DNA from: a bacterium
GTDB taxonomy: Bacteria > Pseudomonadota > Alphaproteobacteria > Rhizobiales > Xanthobacteraceae
Assembly: GCA_029946075.1 (NCBI GenBank)
Contig: JAQSDT010000127.1
Coordinates: 1-6,829, forward strand
Length of the DNA stretch: 6,829 bases
Direction: 5' to 3'
Part shown: positions 1 to 6,084 of the stretch, in pieces
How positions within the stretch are numbered: the stretch's first letter is position 1
How the letters are laid out: each line of letters starts with the position of its first letter
The notes under the pieces: generated by a model
Seen by the model: the letters and a program-made list of their open reading frames with translations, nothing else
Told to the model about the DNA's origin: nothing
The model's database searches: none
Translations under genes and position numbers: made by a program

Positions 1-384
1 CGGCTTTGGATGAGAGAGCCGCTGCTCGTCGGCTCGTCTTACGCGGCCGAATTGCCGCTCTACGTGGATTTCGAGATTCGCGCCCATGCCGCGCGGCGGC
101 TCTGGCGCGCGCTCAATGGGCGCGCCACGGGTCCGGCTTTTCATGAACTCTCCCCGCAACGCCGACAGCGATTGGCACTGGCACTGCGCGCGCTCGATGC
201 CAGCGTCGAGGGCAACAGCTATCGCGCCATCGCCGAGGTTCTATTCGGCGCCAAGCGCATTCCCGAACGGGCCTGGAAGACTCATGACCTGCGCAACCGA
301 ACCATCCGTCTCGTGCAAGGCGGTCTCGCGCTGATGCGCGGCGGCTACCGCGAACTGTTGCGCCAAGGGCGTCGCAAGAAGTAA
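1..384 (+). CDS. DUF2285 domain protein, C-terminal part (5' end outside window)
   Basis: The reading frame is open from the first base and ends at TAA 382-384, giving 127 residues in the window. The Met at position 10 is probably internal, because the frame continues upstream without a stop and has no ribosome binding site that can be seen. The protein has the features I associate with DUF2285: a segment rich in Arg and aromatic residues (FEIRAHAARRLWRALNGR), then PQRRQRLALALRALDA, the 'SYRAIAEVLFG' stretch that resembles a helix-turn-helix, and a basic end (WKTHDLRNRTIRLVQGGLALM). The family is common next to repA in alphaproteobacterial integrative elements. It is usually described as a putative DNA-binding or regulatory protein without proven function. 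The helix-turn-helix reading is my inference. Assignment to DUF2285 is fairly sure; the function is not known. Confidence 0.8.
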   Translation, partial: RLWMREPLLVGSSYAAELPLYVDFEIRAHAARRLWRALNGRATGPAFHELSPQRRQRLALALRALDASVEGNSYRAIAEVLFGAKRIPERAWKTHDLRNRTIRLVQGGLALMRGGYRELLRQGRRKK

Positions 385-394
385 TTACCAATTT

Positions 395-439
395 GGGCGA
401 GGGGTGCCGAAACTTCGCCCCCGCATCATCGGCATCCCC
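395..439. repeat. Two overlapping inverted repeats between the DUF2285 gene and the helix-turn-helix gene
   Basis: Two inverted repeats interlock here. The first is a perfect 6-bp pair, GGGCGA (395-400) with TCGCCC (415-420). The second pairs GGGGTGCCGA (401-410) with TCGGCA-T-CCCC (429-439), a 10-bp match with one bulged T. The loop of the first contains the left arm of the second, and the loop of the second contains the right arm of the first, so the two hairpins exclude each other in a transcript. No T-run follows, so this is not an intrinsic terminator. It could be an operator for the adjacent helix-turn-helix protein or a leader structure ahead of it. The base pairing is visible; any role is a guess. 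Confidence 0.45.
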
Positions 440-521
440 CTTCGCGGGTCTGCTCCGCCATCGTGACCTCAGATGCGCGGCGAACCTCGCCGGCGCTCCA
501 AGAGATCACGGAGCCTCTCAG

Positions 522-806
522 ATGTCCGATCCCAACGCCGGCTTGCCGCCGCGATACCTGCGCACGCCCGAGGCCGCGCGATTCCTCAGCCTCTCAGGCC
601 GAACCCTGGAAAAGCACCGGACCTACGGTACCGGTCCTGCCTATCGAAAGCTCGGCGGACGTGTCGTCTACGCGCTGGAGGATCTGAAGGCATGGGCCGA
701 TCGCGGTGCCAAGACTTCGACCTCCGATCCCGGCGCCGGAACCGTATTGCCCGCCAAGCGGCATGCTGCCGTTCCGCGCCCGTATGCCGGCCAAGTGCGC
801 CGCTGA
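522..806 (+). CDS. Helix-turn-helix protein, AlpA/excisionase type
   Basis: A 94-residue protein. I chose ATG 522 because CGGAG (509-513) lies 8 nt upstream and because the domain begins a few residues later; the frame stays open upstream to 393 but that extension looks non-coding. Residues 11-61 form a small winged helix-turn-helix of the HTH_17/MerR-like excisionase type: RYLRTPEAARFL (first helices), SGRTLEKHRTYGTGP (recognition helix and turn), then KLGGRVVYALEDLKAWAD (wing and last helix). The C-terminal 30 residues are Pro/Ala-rich and look disordered. Proteins of this kind act as excisionases (recombination directionality factors) or as regulators of neighbouring genes. Its gene ends 20 nt before repA, so the two are probably cotranscribed, and control of repA or of excision is plausible. 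The exact role is not shown by the sequence. Confidence 0.85.
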   Translation: MSDPNAGLPPRYLRTPEAARFLSLSGRTLEKHRTYGTGPAYRKLGGRVVYALEDLKAWADRGAKTSTSDPGAGTVLPAKRHAAVPRPYAGQVRR

Positions 807-826
807 TCGCCACGGGAGCAGTGTCG

Positions 827-1708
827 ATGCGGCGCAGACAGACCTCGGAACGCGAGCAGCTTGATCTGTTTCGTGCGCTTCCCGGCGATCTCGCGCCGCG
901 CGACGCGCAGGACTTGATGGCCTATCCCTTCTTCTCCCTCGCCAAATCGAAGCGCGTTGCTCCGATCGACTTCCATGCCGGCAAGATCTCCATTTGTGTC
1001 GAAGCTGTGCCGGAGCACGGCATGGCGACCATCTGGGACGCGGACGTTCTGATATGGGCTGCCAGCCAAATCGTCGAGGCCCGTGACGCCGGTCTGAAAA
1101 CATCGCGCCTAATGGCGGCGACGCCTTACGAGATCCTGACCTTCGTTGGCCGCGGTACCAGCGCGCGCGACTACGACCGCCTCAAGGCAGCGCTCGATCG
1201 GTTGCAATCGACGACCGTCATGACGTCGATCCGCCAGCCGACGGAACGGCGGCGGCATCGCTTCTCCTGGATCAACGAATGGAAGGAGACGACCGATCCG
1301 CACGGCCGGCCGCTCGGGTTGGAACTCATCCTGCCGGACTGGTTCTATGCCGGCGTTCTCGATGAAGCGCTCGTGCTCACCATTGACCGGGCGTATTTCG
1401 ACCTGACGGGTGGCCTGGAGCGTTGGCTCTATCGGCTCGTACGCAAGCACGGCGGCCGCCAGGACGGTGGCTGGAGCTTTGACCTTAAACACCTTCACGC
1501 CAAATCCGGCAGCCTCTCCCCACTGAAACATTTCGCCTACGACCTGCGCGAGATTGTTCGCCGCGAGCGGCTGCCCGGCTATCGGCTGGTCATTGAGCGC
1601 AGCCTCCGCGGCGCCGAGCGCCTCAACTTCATGCCCATTCCTGTCGATCCGCTGACGGCTGCTCTGCGCCGCCGCAGTCTCGCAGCCGCGCCTGGGGACA
1701 ACCTGTGA
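827..1708 (+). CDS. repA: Replication initiator protein RepA (RPA family)
   Basis: A 293-residue protein of the RepA/RPA family of plasmid and integrative-element replication initiators, which bind repeats at the origin and open it. ATG 827 is preferred: GGGAG (814-818) is 8 nt upstream, while the in-frame GTG at 821 would leave only 2 nt. Features seen: a polar N-terminus with EREQLDLFRALPGD; the family's 'PFFSLAKSKRVAPIDF' near residues 34-49; a helical, winged-helix-like segment around residues 99-134 (TPYEILTFVGRG then RDYDRLKAALDRLQSTTV); the strand motif LELILPDWFYAGVL near 165-178; and ERWLYRLVRKHGG at 198-210, followed by a basic helix (YDLREIVRRERLPGY). The length is usual for the family. 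It follows the helix-turn-helix gene and is directly followed by three direct repeats, its likely binding sites. Family assignment is confident; repeat binding is inferred. Confidence 0.9.
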   Translation: MRRRQTSEREQLDLFRALPGDLAPRDAQDLMAYPFFSLAKSKRVAPIDFHAGKISICVEAVPEHGMATIWDADVLIWAASQIVEARDAGLKTSRLMAATPYEILTFVGRGTSARDYDRLKAALDRLQSTTVMTSIRQPTERRRHRFSWINEWKETTDPHGRPLGLELILPDWFYAGVLDEALVLTIDRAYFDLTGGLERWLYRLVRKHGGRQDGGWSFDLKHLHAKSGSLSPLKHFAYDLREIVRRERLPGYRLVIERSLRGAERLNFMPIPVDPLTAALRRRSLAAAPGDNL

Positions 1709-1713
1709 ATCAT

Positions 1714-1778
1714 CTCGTGCTATCGAGGACCGCAACTCTCGTGCCATCGGGGACCCGATCCTCGTGCTATCGGGGACC
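1714..1778 (+). repeat. Three tandemly spaced direct repeats (iteron-like)
   Basis: The repeat unit is CTCGTGCTATCGGGGACC. Copies start at 1714 (one change, A for G in the GGGG run), 1738 (one change, C for T) and 1761 (exact). Spacing is 24 and 23 bp, about two helical turns, which would put bound proteins on the same face of DNA. The first copy starts only 5 bp after the repA stop codon. Position beside an initiator gene and regular phasing suggest RepA binding sites. An alternative is that they are sites for a partition protein (centromere). Confidence 0.75.
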
Positions 1779-1838
1779 GAAATCGAACATAACGTTCTGG
1801 CGTTCCAATTCTTTTCGCGCTCGTAACTTTACTAACCT

Positions 1839-1855
1839 GGAATCCTGCGGATTCC
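1839..1855. promoter_or_regulatory. Perfect inverted repeat GGAATCC-TGC-GGATTCC
   Basis: A perfect 7-bp inverted repeat with a 3-bp centre in the region between repA and the transfer operon. The dyad symmetry would suit a dimeric regulator. It has no T-run after it and so is not a terminator. A role in origin structure is also possible. Confidence 0.35.
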
Positions 1856-1883
1856 TTCTAACGGGCCGCGCATTTTTCGTCGC

Positions 1884-1892
1884 TGGGGATAA
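1884..1892 (-). promoter_or_regulatory. DnaA-box-like site
   Basis: TGGGGATAA differs by one base from TGTGGATAA, the complement of the consensus DnaA box TTATCCACA. A 9-bp near match can occur by chance, but its place within 110 bp of the initiator-type repeats makes it worth noting as part of a possible origin. Confidence 0.3.
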
Positions 1893-1912
1893 CCGGCGAT
1901 CAGCTACACGGG

Positions 1913-1930
1913 GCGCAACGATCGGTGCGC
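1913..1930. promoter_or_regulatory. Imperfect 18-bp palindrome, possible operator
   Basis: GCGCAACG-AT-CGGTGCGC has 8-bp arms with a single mismatched pair around a 2-bp centre. It lies 91 bp upstream of the first gene of the transfer operon, where an operator would be expected. The cognate regulator is not known; the DUF2285 or helix-turn-helix protein would be candidates. Confidence 0.35.
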
Positions 1931-2008
1931 TCCCCGACATGAGCGCTAGTTGTAGAGCGACTCTCGCACTGCACTTTTCATGCTTCTCGGCTCGGCAAAC
2001 TTCCAGCG

Positions 2009-2016
2009 AAGGAGGA
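2009..2016 (+). promoter_or_regulatory. Strong ribosome binding site of the DUF2840 gene
   Basis: AAGGAGGA with 5 nt to ATG 2022 is the best Shine-Dalgarno sequence in the window. It decides the start of the DUF2840 gene against the in-frame ATG at 1980, and it would set the entry level of ribosomes for the coupled traF gene. Confidence 0.8.
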
Positions 2017-2021
2017 GTTGC

Positions 2022-2486
2022 ATGAGCAACCTTACCCATGTCGAACTTCTGTGGCTCGAGAAGCGCATCGAGAACTGGATCCGCTTCGGCCACGCCGCCG
2101 AAGAGCAGATTCTCGATAAGCGGCGGCGTATCCTGTCGTTTGCGCCGGGTCGTATTTTCGCGTTCGTGCGCTGGACCTCGAATGACTTCGGCACAATCAT
2201 CTCGCGCATCGATATCCTGCGGGCTGTCGTGCCCGGCCAACGCTGCGCGACCGTGCCCTACGTGCGGCCCGGCGGCGACATCCTGTTGCGGCTATCTGGT
2301 TGGCCCAAGGTCGAACGGGTGTTGCAGCTGATCGACGCCGTCGAGGCGCTCGGCATCGACCCGGCCGACGCCGCGCACGACTATTGGCACCACGTCCACA
2401 ACCGTTTGTCTGTCAATGAAGTCCCGCGGGCATACACACGTTCGCGCCATCAAGCCTGGCTGCATCGGCGGAAGATCGCGTCATGA
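2022..2486 (+). CDS. DUF2840 family protein
   Basis: A 154-residue protein that I recognise as DUF2840, a family found almost only in the transfer region of alpha- and betaproteobacterial integrative elements; its function is unknown. Typical stretches are THVELLWLEKRIENWIRFG at the start, the central SFAPGRIFAFVRWTSNDFGT, then ISRIDILRAVVPGQRC, VPYVRPGGDILLRLSGWP and the closing HHVHNRLSVNEVPRAYTRSR. It is rich in Trp, Arg and hydrophobic residues, with no signal peptide or membrane segment, so it is likely cytoplasmic. The stop codon overlaps the start of traF by 4 bp (ATGA), which indicates translational coupling. The constant pairing with the TraF peptidase suggests a job in conjugation, but this is inference. 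Confidence 0.88.
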   Translation: MSNLTHVELLWLEKRIENWIRFGHAAEEQILDKRRRILSFAPGRIFAFVRWTSNDFGTIISRIDILRAVVPGQRCATVPYVRPGGDILLRLSGWPKVERVLQLIDAVEALGIDPADAAHDYWHHVHNRLSVNEVPRAYTRSRHQAWLHRRKIAS

Positions 2487-2995
2487 ATAGCCGTGCGGCG
2501 ACGCTTCTCACGACGCTAGGCGCTGCCGTCGCCCTGTTGTCCACGGTCGGAGCAAAATCGGCACATTATATTTGGAACTCTTCCGCGAGCGTTCCCATCG
2601 GTCTCTATCGGCTGCAACCGTCCGGCAACCTTTTCGTCACCGAACTGGTCGCTGTCCAGCCGCCTGAGCCGCTCGCAACATTCCTTGCAGATGGCGGCTA
2701 TCTGCCTCGTGGCGTGCCGATGCTGAAACGTGTGCTGGCTCTGCAGGGGCAGACGGTTTGCAGAGATAAGCTCACCGTCATCGTCGATAGCATCGAAATG
2801 GGTGAGGCGCGCTTGAGCGACAGCAGGGGCCGATCACTGCCTGTCTGGCAGGGCTGTCGCGTCATCGCCGCCGACGAAGTCTTCCTCATGAACTGGCAGT
2901 CGGCGGACTCGCTGGATGGGCGATATTTCGGTGTGCTGCCGACAACCGCGATTGTCGGACGGGCGGAGCCTCTTTGGACTGTTGAGGGTAACTGA
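2483..2995 (+). CDS. traF: TraF-type S26 signal peptidase for conjugative transfer
   Basis: A 170-residue inner-membrane serine protease of the TraF branch of signal peptidase family S26. In RP4, TraF processes and cyclises the TrbC pilin. Residues 7-24 form the single N-terminal membrane segment. The catalytic Ser box reads NSSASVPIGLYR (residues 32-43), with Ser36 the likely nucleophile, and the Lys box reads PMLKRVLALQGQTVCR, with Lys82 the likely general base; the positions agree well with Ser37 and Lys89 that I recall for RP4 TraF. The SLDGRYFG motif near the C-terminus is the family's last conserved box. The start ATG overlaps the preceding stop, and the transglycosylase gene begins 2 nt after its stop, so the three genes form one operon. 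The substrate pilin (TrbC) is not in the window. Confidence 0.9.
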   Translation: MNSRAATLLTTLGAAVALLSTVGAKSAHYIWNSSASVPIGLYRLQPSGNLFVTELVAVQPPEPLATFLADGGYLPRGVPMLKRVLALQGQTVCRDKLTVIVDSIEMGEARLSDSRGRSLPVWQGCRVIAADEVFLMNWQSADSLDGRYFGVLPTTAIVGRAEPLWTVEGN

Positions 2996-2997
2996 TC

Positions 2998-3903
2998 ATG
3001 TCGTCAGATCGTAAACCTACGGCAATTCCATTGTTCGGTCAGAACACGGACCATTCCTTCGTCCCGGCCAAGGTTCGCACTGTCGTCGCGCGCAGCGGCG
3101 GTCCAGGGCGGCCGTTAGGCCGGCGCGTGAGCGCTTCACCATGGACGGCCACGAGGACGATGGCAGCCTTACGATTTCTCGGGATGATGGCGTGCATCGT
3201 GGCGATGTCAGCATCATCAATGCTGTCGAGTGATGTAGCGCATGCCGAACGAGTTCTGTCGGCCACACATCGAGCGAGCGGTCTAAGCATCGATCCCTTC
3301 GCGGCGTTTGTCACCGAGGCGTCCAAGCGCTTCGCCGTGCCGGAACATTGGATAAGGTCGGTGATGCGCGTCGAGAGCGCCGGCGAGGTGCGGGCGCGAT
3401 CGCGAAAAGGGGCAATGGGGCTGATGCAGATCATGCCCGGGACATGGACCGATTTGCGCGCTCGATATGGTCTTGGCGCCGATCCCTACGATCCGCGCGA
3501 CAACATACTGGCTGGCGCCGCATACCTCCGCGAACTCTACCAACGATTTGGCATGCCGGGTTTCCTCGCCGCCTACAATGCTGGGCCTGGACGCTATGAG
3601 AACCATCTGGCGACAGGCCGACCGCTGCCGGATGAGACCCAAGGGTATGTTGCCAAGCTCGCACCGACGATCGAGAGCGAACAGACCGGCGGGAAGCCCA
3701 TCGCTGTGGCGAAGTCATCGATTCTGGCTCGCTCACCATTGTTCGCTCGGCAGATCGCGAGCGACTCAACCGTCGATCGGCCATCGCCCGGCGCGTGGCC
3801 AGACCGTCAGTCAAGCGTTCGTGCCGTTGTCGATCTATCGGCTCTCGTGCCGCAATCGGGCAACCTATTCGTGCGCCGTGCCGGAGAGATTCGATCACAA
3901 TGA
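2998..3903 (+). CDS. Lytic transglycosylase (SLT family), conjugation-associated
   Basis: A 301-residue periplasmic muramidase that would open peptidoglycan for the mating channel, a VirB1-like role. The SLT fold spans roughly residues 100-220: catalytic Glu126 in VMRVESAGE, the GAMGLMQIMPGTW motif at 138-150, DPYDPRDNILAGAAYLREL at 162-180, and FLAAYNAGPGRYENH at 189-203. A hydrophobic segment (about 56-78) followed by AHA-E gives a signal peptidase site after residue 83. The start at 2998 has GAGGG (2984-2988) at 9 nt and sits 2 nt after traF, but it leaves 54 polar residues ahead of the signal peptide; ATG 3160 would give a conventional signal peptide but has only a GAGGA placed too close to it. 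The last 80 residues are an extension without a domain I recognise. Confidence 0.88.
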   Translation: MSSDRKPTAIPLFGQNTDHSFVPAKVRTVVARSGGPGRPLGRRVSASPWTATRTMAALRFLGMMACIVAMSASSMLSSDVAHAERVLSATHRASGLSIDPFAAFVTEASKRFAVPEHWIRSVMRVESAGEVRARSRKGAMGLMQIMPGTWTDLRARYGLGADPYDPRDNILAGAAYLRELYQRFGMPGFLAAYNAGPGRYENHLATGRPLPDETQGYVAKLAPTIESEQTGGKPIAVAKSSILARSPLFARQIASDSTVDRPSPGAWPDRQSSVRAVVDLSALVPQSGNLFVRRAGEIRSQ

Positions 3904-4150
3904 TTCCGATCGCGCTTCATCGCACTCTGTCGTGGGTTATCGAGTGTTCTGACGTGAGACAGTGGGAGCGGGGAGATACGAGCCACGGATGGCAAGATAA
4001 AAGCCCCGACCTCCGTCGAGGGCATGTGGTTGGTTGGTCTAGGTATTTTGGTCATGAGGCCAATGGCGCCTGCTGGCGCTCGAAGCACAATGTTCAATGG
4101 ATTCAATGCCCCCGGCGCCGTCGGCAGCATTTTCGCGGACGTCGAGCGCC
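3904..4150. other. Noncoding gap before the relaxase gene, candidate oriT
   Basis: The 247 bp between the transglycosylase and relaxase genes contain no convincing gene. Structures seen are an 8-bp-stem hairpin at 4003-4023 (described separately), a 5-bp inverted repeat GCGCC-TGCT-GGCGC (4066-4079) and a short direct repeat TTCAATG at 4093 and 4102. Conjugative origins usually lie next to the relaxase gene and contain an inverted repeat close to the nick site, so this is the best oriT candidate in the window. I cannot identify a nick site, since the oriT of this relaxase family is not one I can match. Confidence 0.4.
4003..4023. repeat. Stem-loop upstream of the relaxase gene
   Basis: GCCC-CGAC pairs with GTCG-(A)-GGGC around the loop CTCC, giving eight base pairs with one bulged A. 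The left arm is preceded by GATAAAA, so on the - strand the hairpin is followed by TTTTATC and would resemble an intrinsic terminator. No - strand gene ends here, so a role as the inverted repeat of oriT seems likelier. Confidence 0.45.
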
Positions 4151-5905
4151 ATGACCGTCCGCGACGACGAGATTAATGTTCGGCCTGGCCGCATCAAGCA
4201 CGGCAATCAGGGTGCCAAGCGTCCGAAGAGCTTTGTCGGTCAGGTCATGCGCGCTGCGAGGAAGGCTGGGCATACTGGCAAGGACTTCGGACACGGGAGC
4301 GGGACAAAAGGCCAATCAACGTTTGGACGCGGCCGACGGGCAGCGCTGTCCCTTGCATCGCGATCGCCAGGCCGGCGGGTCGTCGTCATGGCTCGGATCG
4401 TCCGCCACCAGGGCAGGCGATTTCGCTCCGCGCCACTTTCAAAACACGTCGCGTATCTCAAGCGCGAGGGCGTTACCCGCGACGGCGCCGACGCGAAAAT
4501 GTTCGATGCCACGTCGGAGAGTGCCGATACCAAAGCTTTTGCGGAGAGGTGCGAGGATGATCGGCATCATTTTCGTTTCACGGTTTCGCCTGAGGATGCC
4601 GCCGAGATAGCGGACCTTCGTACCTTTACCCGCGAATTGATGACCGATGCCGAACGCGATCTCAGCACCCGGCTGGACTGGGTGGCAGTCGATCATTGGA
4701 ATACCGACAATCCCCATGTTCATGTCTTGGTGCGCGGTCGCGCAGATGACGGCCAGGATCTCGTCATTAGCCGTGATTACATCAGCCGCGGGTTCCGAAC
4801 ACGTGCCGAAGAGCGTGTTACGCTGGAACTTGGTCCGCGCAGCGAGCAGGAAATTCGATCAGCCTTGGAGAGCGAAGTCGGGGCAGAGCGCTGGACCAGC
4901 CTCGACAGGGTACTCCGTAGCGCTGCCGATGAGGGAGCAGGTGTGGCTGATCTCAGACCAGGCGTCTCGGATAGCGATCCCGAACTTCGAAGATTGATGA
5001 TTGGGCGAGCTGCCAAGCTTGAGCGTCTCGGCCTTGCCGAGCAGGTCGCTCCTGGGTGCTGGACGTTGAAGCCTGGAATTGAGGGAACGCTACGAGATCT
5101 CTCAGTTCGCGGGGACATCATCAAAACTATGCATCGCGCGATCACGGGTGCCGGACGCGAGCCCGATTTGACGGGATTCGCCTTGCATGGCGACCAAGCC
5201 GCCGACCCGGTGCAGGGTCGACTTGTAGCTCGCGGGCTCCATGACGAACTGAGAGGTACGGCCTATGCCGTTATTGACGGTGTCGATGGACGCACGCACC
5301 ATCTCATCTTCTCCGACCTCGATGTGACCGGAGACGCAAGACCCGGCGCGGTGGTCGAGATGCGCGCGTACGAGGACGGCCAGGGACGCAAACGCTCGTC
5401 GCTAGCGACACGGTCCGATCTGACCATCGAGGCGCAAGTCACAGCACCAGGTGCGACCTGGCTCGACCGCCAGCTTCTTGCAAAGGAAGCGGCCCTGAGC
5501 GGAAATGGATTTGGCGCTGAGGTTTGCCAGGCGATGGATCGTCGCGTCGAACATCTGGCCGGCGAAGGGTTTGCGCGCCGACAAGGGCAGCGAATCATCT
5601 TCGCCCGAGATCTGCTGAACACGTTGCGGAAGCGGGATCTGAGCTCCGCGGCTGTAAGATTTTCCAGCCAGACCGGGCTCGTCTATCGCCCATCGGCGGA
5701 GGGCGAGAACGTCGCTGGGGTTTACCGCCAACGTGTCACGCTGAGTTCGGGCCGGTTTGCGATGATCGATGATGGCCTCGGCTTCCAGCTCGTGCCCTGG
5801 CGTCCAGCCCTTGAGCAGCAGCTCGGTCGCCAGGTCTCCGGCGTCATGCTGCCGAGCGGCGCAATCGACTGGAGTTTTGGTCGAAAGCGCGGGCTCGGGC
5901 TCTGA
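4151..5905 (+). CDS. Relaxase/mobilization nuclease with C-terminal DUF3363 region (VirD2/RlxS-like)
   Basis: A 584-residue relaxase that would nick oriT, stay bound to the 5' end and lead the strand into the recipient. ATG 4151 is chosen because the following residues (MTVRDDEINVRPGRI) match the usual beginning of this family; the frame is open back to 4097, and the ribosome binding site is weak. Residues 11-90 are very basic. The nuclease part follows: LSKHVAYLKREGVTRDGADA (96-115), with Tyr102 the best candidate for the active Tyr; DRHHFRFTVSPEDA (137-150); and the metal-binding HUH motif DHWNTDNPHVHVLVRG (181-196), with His182, His189 and His191 as in VirD2. GQDLVISRDYI follows. The C-terminal half is the DUF3363 region, with GTAYAVIDGVDGRTHHL, GATWLDRQLLA, and the closing SGRFAMIDDGLGFQLVPW and RKRGLGL. 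The frame is intact and of full family length. TraG, usually next, is absent. Confidence 0.92.
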   Translation: MTVRDDEINVRPGRIKHGNQGAKRPKSFVGQVMRAARKAGHTGKDFGHGSGTKGQSTFGRGRRAALSLASRSPGRRVVVMARIVRHQGRRFRSAPLSKHVAYLKREGVTRDGADAKMFDATSESADTKAFAERCEDDRHHFRFTVSPEDAAEIADLRTFTRELMTDAERDLSTRLDWVAVDHWNTDNPHVHVLVRGRADDGQDLVISRDYISRGFRTRAEERVTLELGPRSEQEIRSALESEVGAERWTSLDRVLRSAADEGAGVADLRPGVSDSDPELRRLMIGRAAKLERLGLAEQVAPGCWTLKPGIEGTLRDLSVRGDIIKTMHRAITGAGREPDLTGFALHGDQAADPVQGRLVARGLHDELRGTAYAVIDGVDGRTHHLIFSDLDVTGDARPGAVVEMRAYEDGQGRKRSSLATRSDLTIEAQVTAPGATWLDRQLLAKEAALSGNGFGAEVCQAMDRRVEHLAGEGFARRQGQRIIFARDLLNTLRKRDLSSAAVRFSSQTGLVYRPSAEGENVAGVYRQRVTLSSGRFAMIDDGLGFQLVPWRPALEQQLGRQVSGVMLPSGAIDWSFGRKRGLGL

Positions 5906-6084
5906 CGCGTCCCGTTACGTCGATAAGGACGATCGAGCGCTGCCAGCGCGATTACTCCATGCGTATCGGTGATTCCACGCCCTGCTACGCAAAGACACGA
6001 TCCCGGAGATTGAGCGATTGCAACCTGATCTGCTTTTCTGTCTCTGCACCCGGATGCGCAAGTTGGGGATGGGGGCGAGAAGCG
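5906..6084. other. Junction between relaxase and cargo gene, no gene seen
   Basis: These 179 bp hold no gene I can support. A short inverted repeat GCGCT-GCC-AGCGC lies at 5937-5949. There is no T-rich terminator after the relaxase and no clear promoter before the hydrolase. In relatives I would expect traG to start close to the relaxase stop, so an insertion boundary is likely here. Confidence 0.4.

Larger units (their letters stand above)
1709..2021. other. Noncoding region downstream of repA, candidate origin of replication and control region
   Basis: This 313-bp segment separates the repA block from the transfer operon. An open frame crosses it (from 1705) but its translation resembles no protein I know and overlaps the repeats, so I regard it as non-coding. 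It holds, in order: three direct repeats (1714-1778), a stretch richer in A and T than the surroundings (about 1779-1840), a 7-bp inverted repeat (1839-1855), a DnaA-box-like site (1884-1892), and an imperfect palindrome (1913-1930), ending in the ribosome binding site of the next gene. Repeats for the initiator, an AT-richer segment and a DnaA site are the usual parts of an iteron-type origin. I could not pick a convincing -35/-10 pair for the downstream operon. Confidence 0.55.

Noticed and set aside
10..384. The DUF2285 gene as a complete gene starting at Met 10
   Set aside because: The frame is open to the window edge, no ribosome binding site fits in the nine bases before it, and the protein lacks the N-terminal part expected for the family.
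1109..1747. Long - strand frame opposite repA
   Set aside because: It is antisense to a clear RepA and has no recognisable motif; such frames are common in GC-rich DNA.
1705..2025. Open frame of 106 codons across the region between repA and DUF2840
   Set aside because: It overlaps the direct repeats, has no ribosome binding site, resembles no family, and overlaps the start of the well-supported DUF2840 gene.
3844..3863. A fourth copy of the direct repeat (CTCGTGCC followed by ATCGGG) near the end of the transglycosylase gene
   Set aside because: The two halves are separated by extra bases and the rest does not match; it is within coding sequence and far from the cluster.
4003..4023. Hairpin as a terminator for the transfer operon
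   Set aside because: On the + strand no T-run follows it; the T-run appears only on the - strand, where no gene ends.
3795..4154. Open frame of 119 codons between the transglycosylase and relaxase genes
   Set aside because: It overlaps the transglycosylase gene in another frame and its translation looks like a composition artefact rich in Arg, Cys and Trp; the stem-loop lies inside it.
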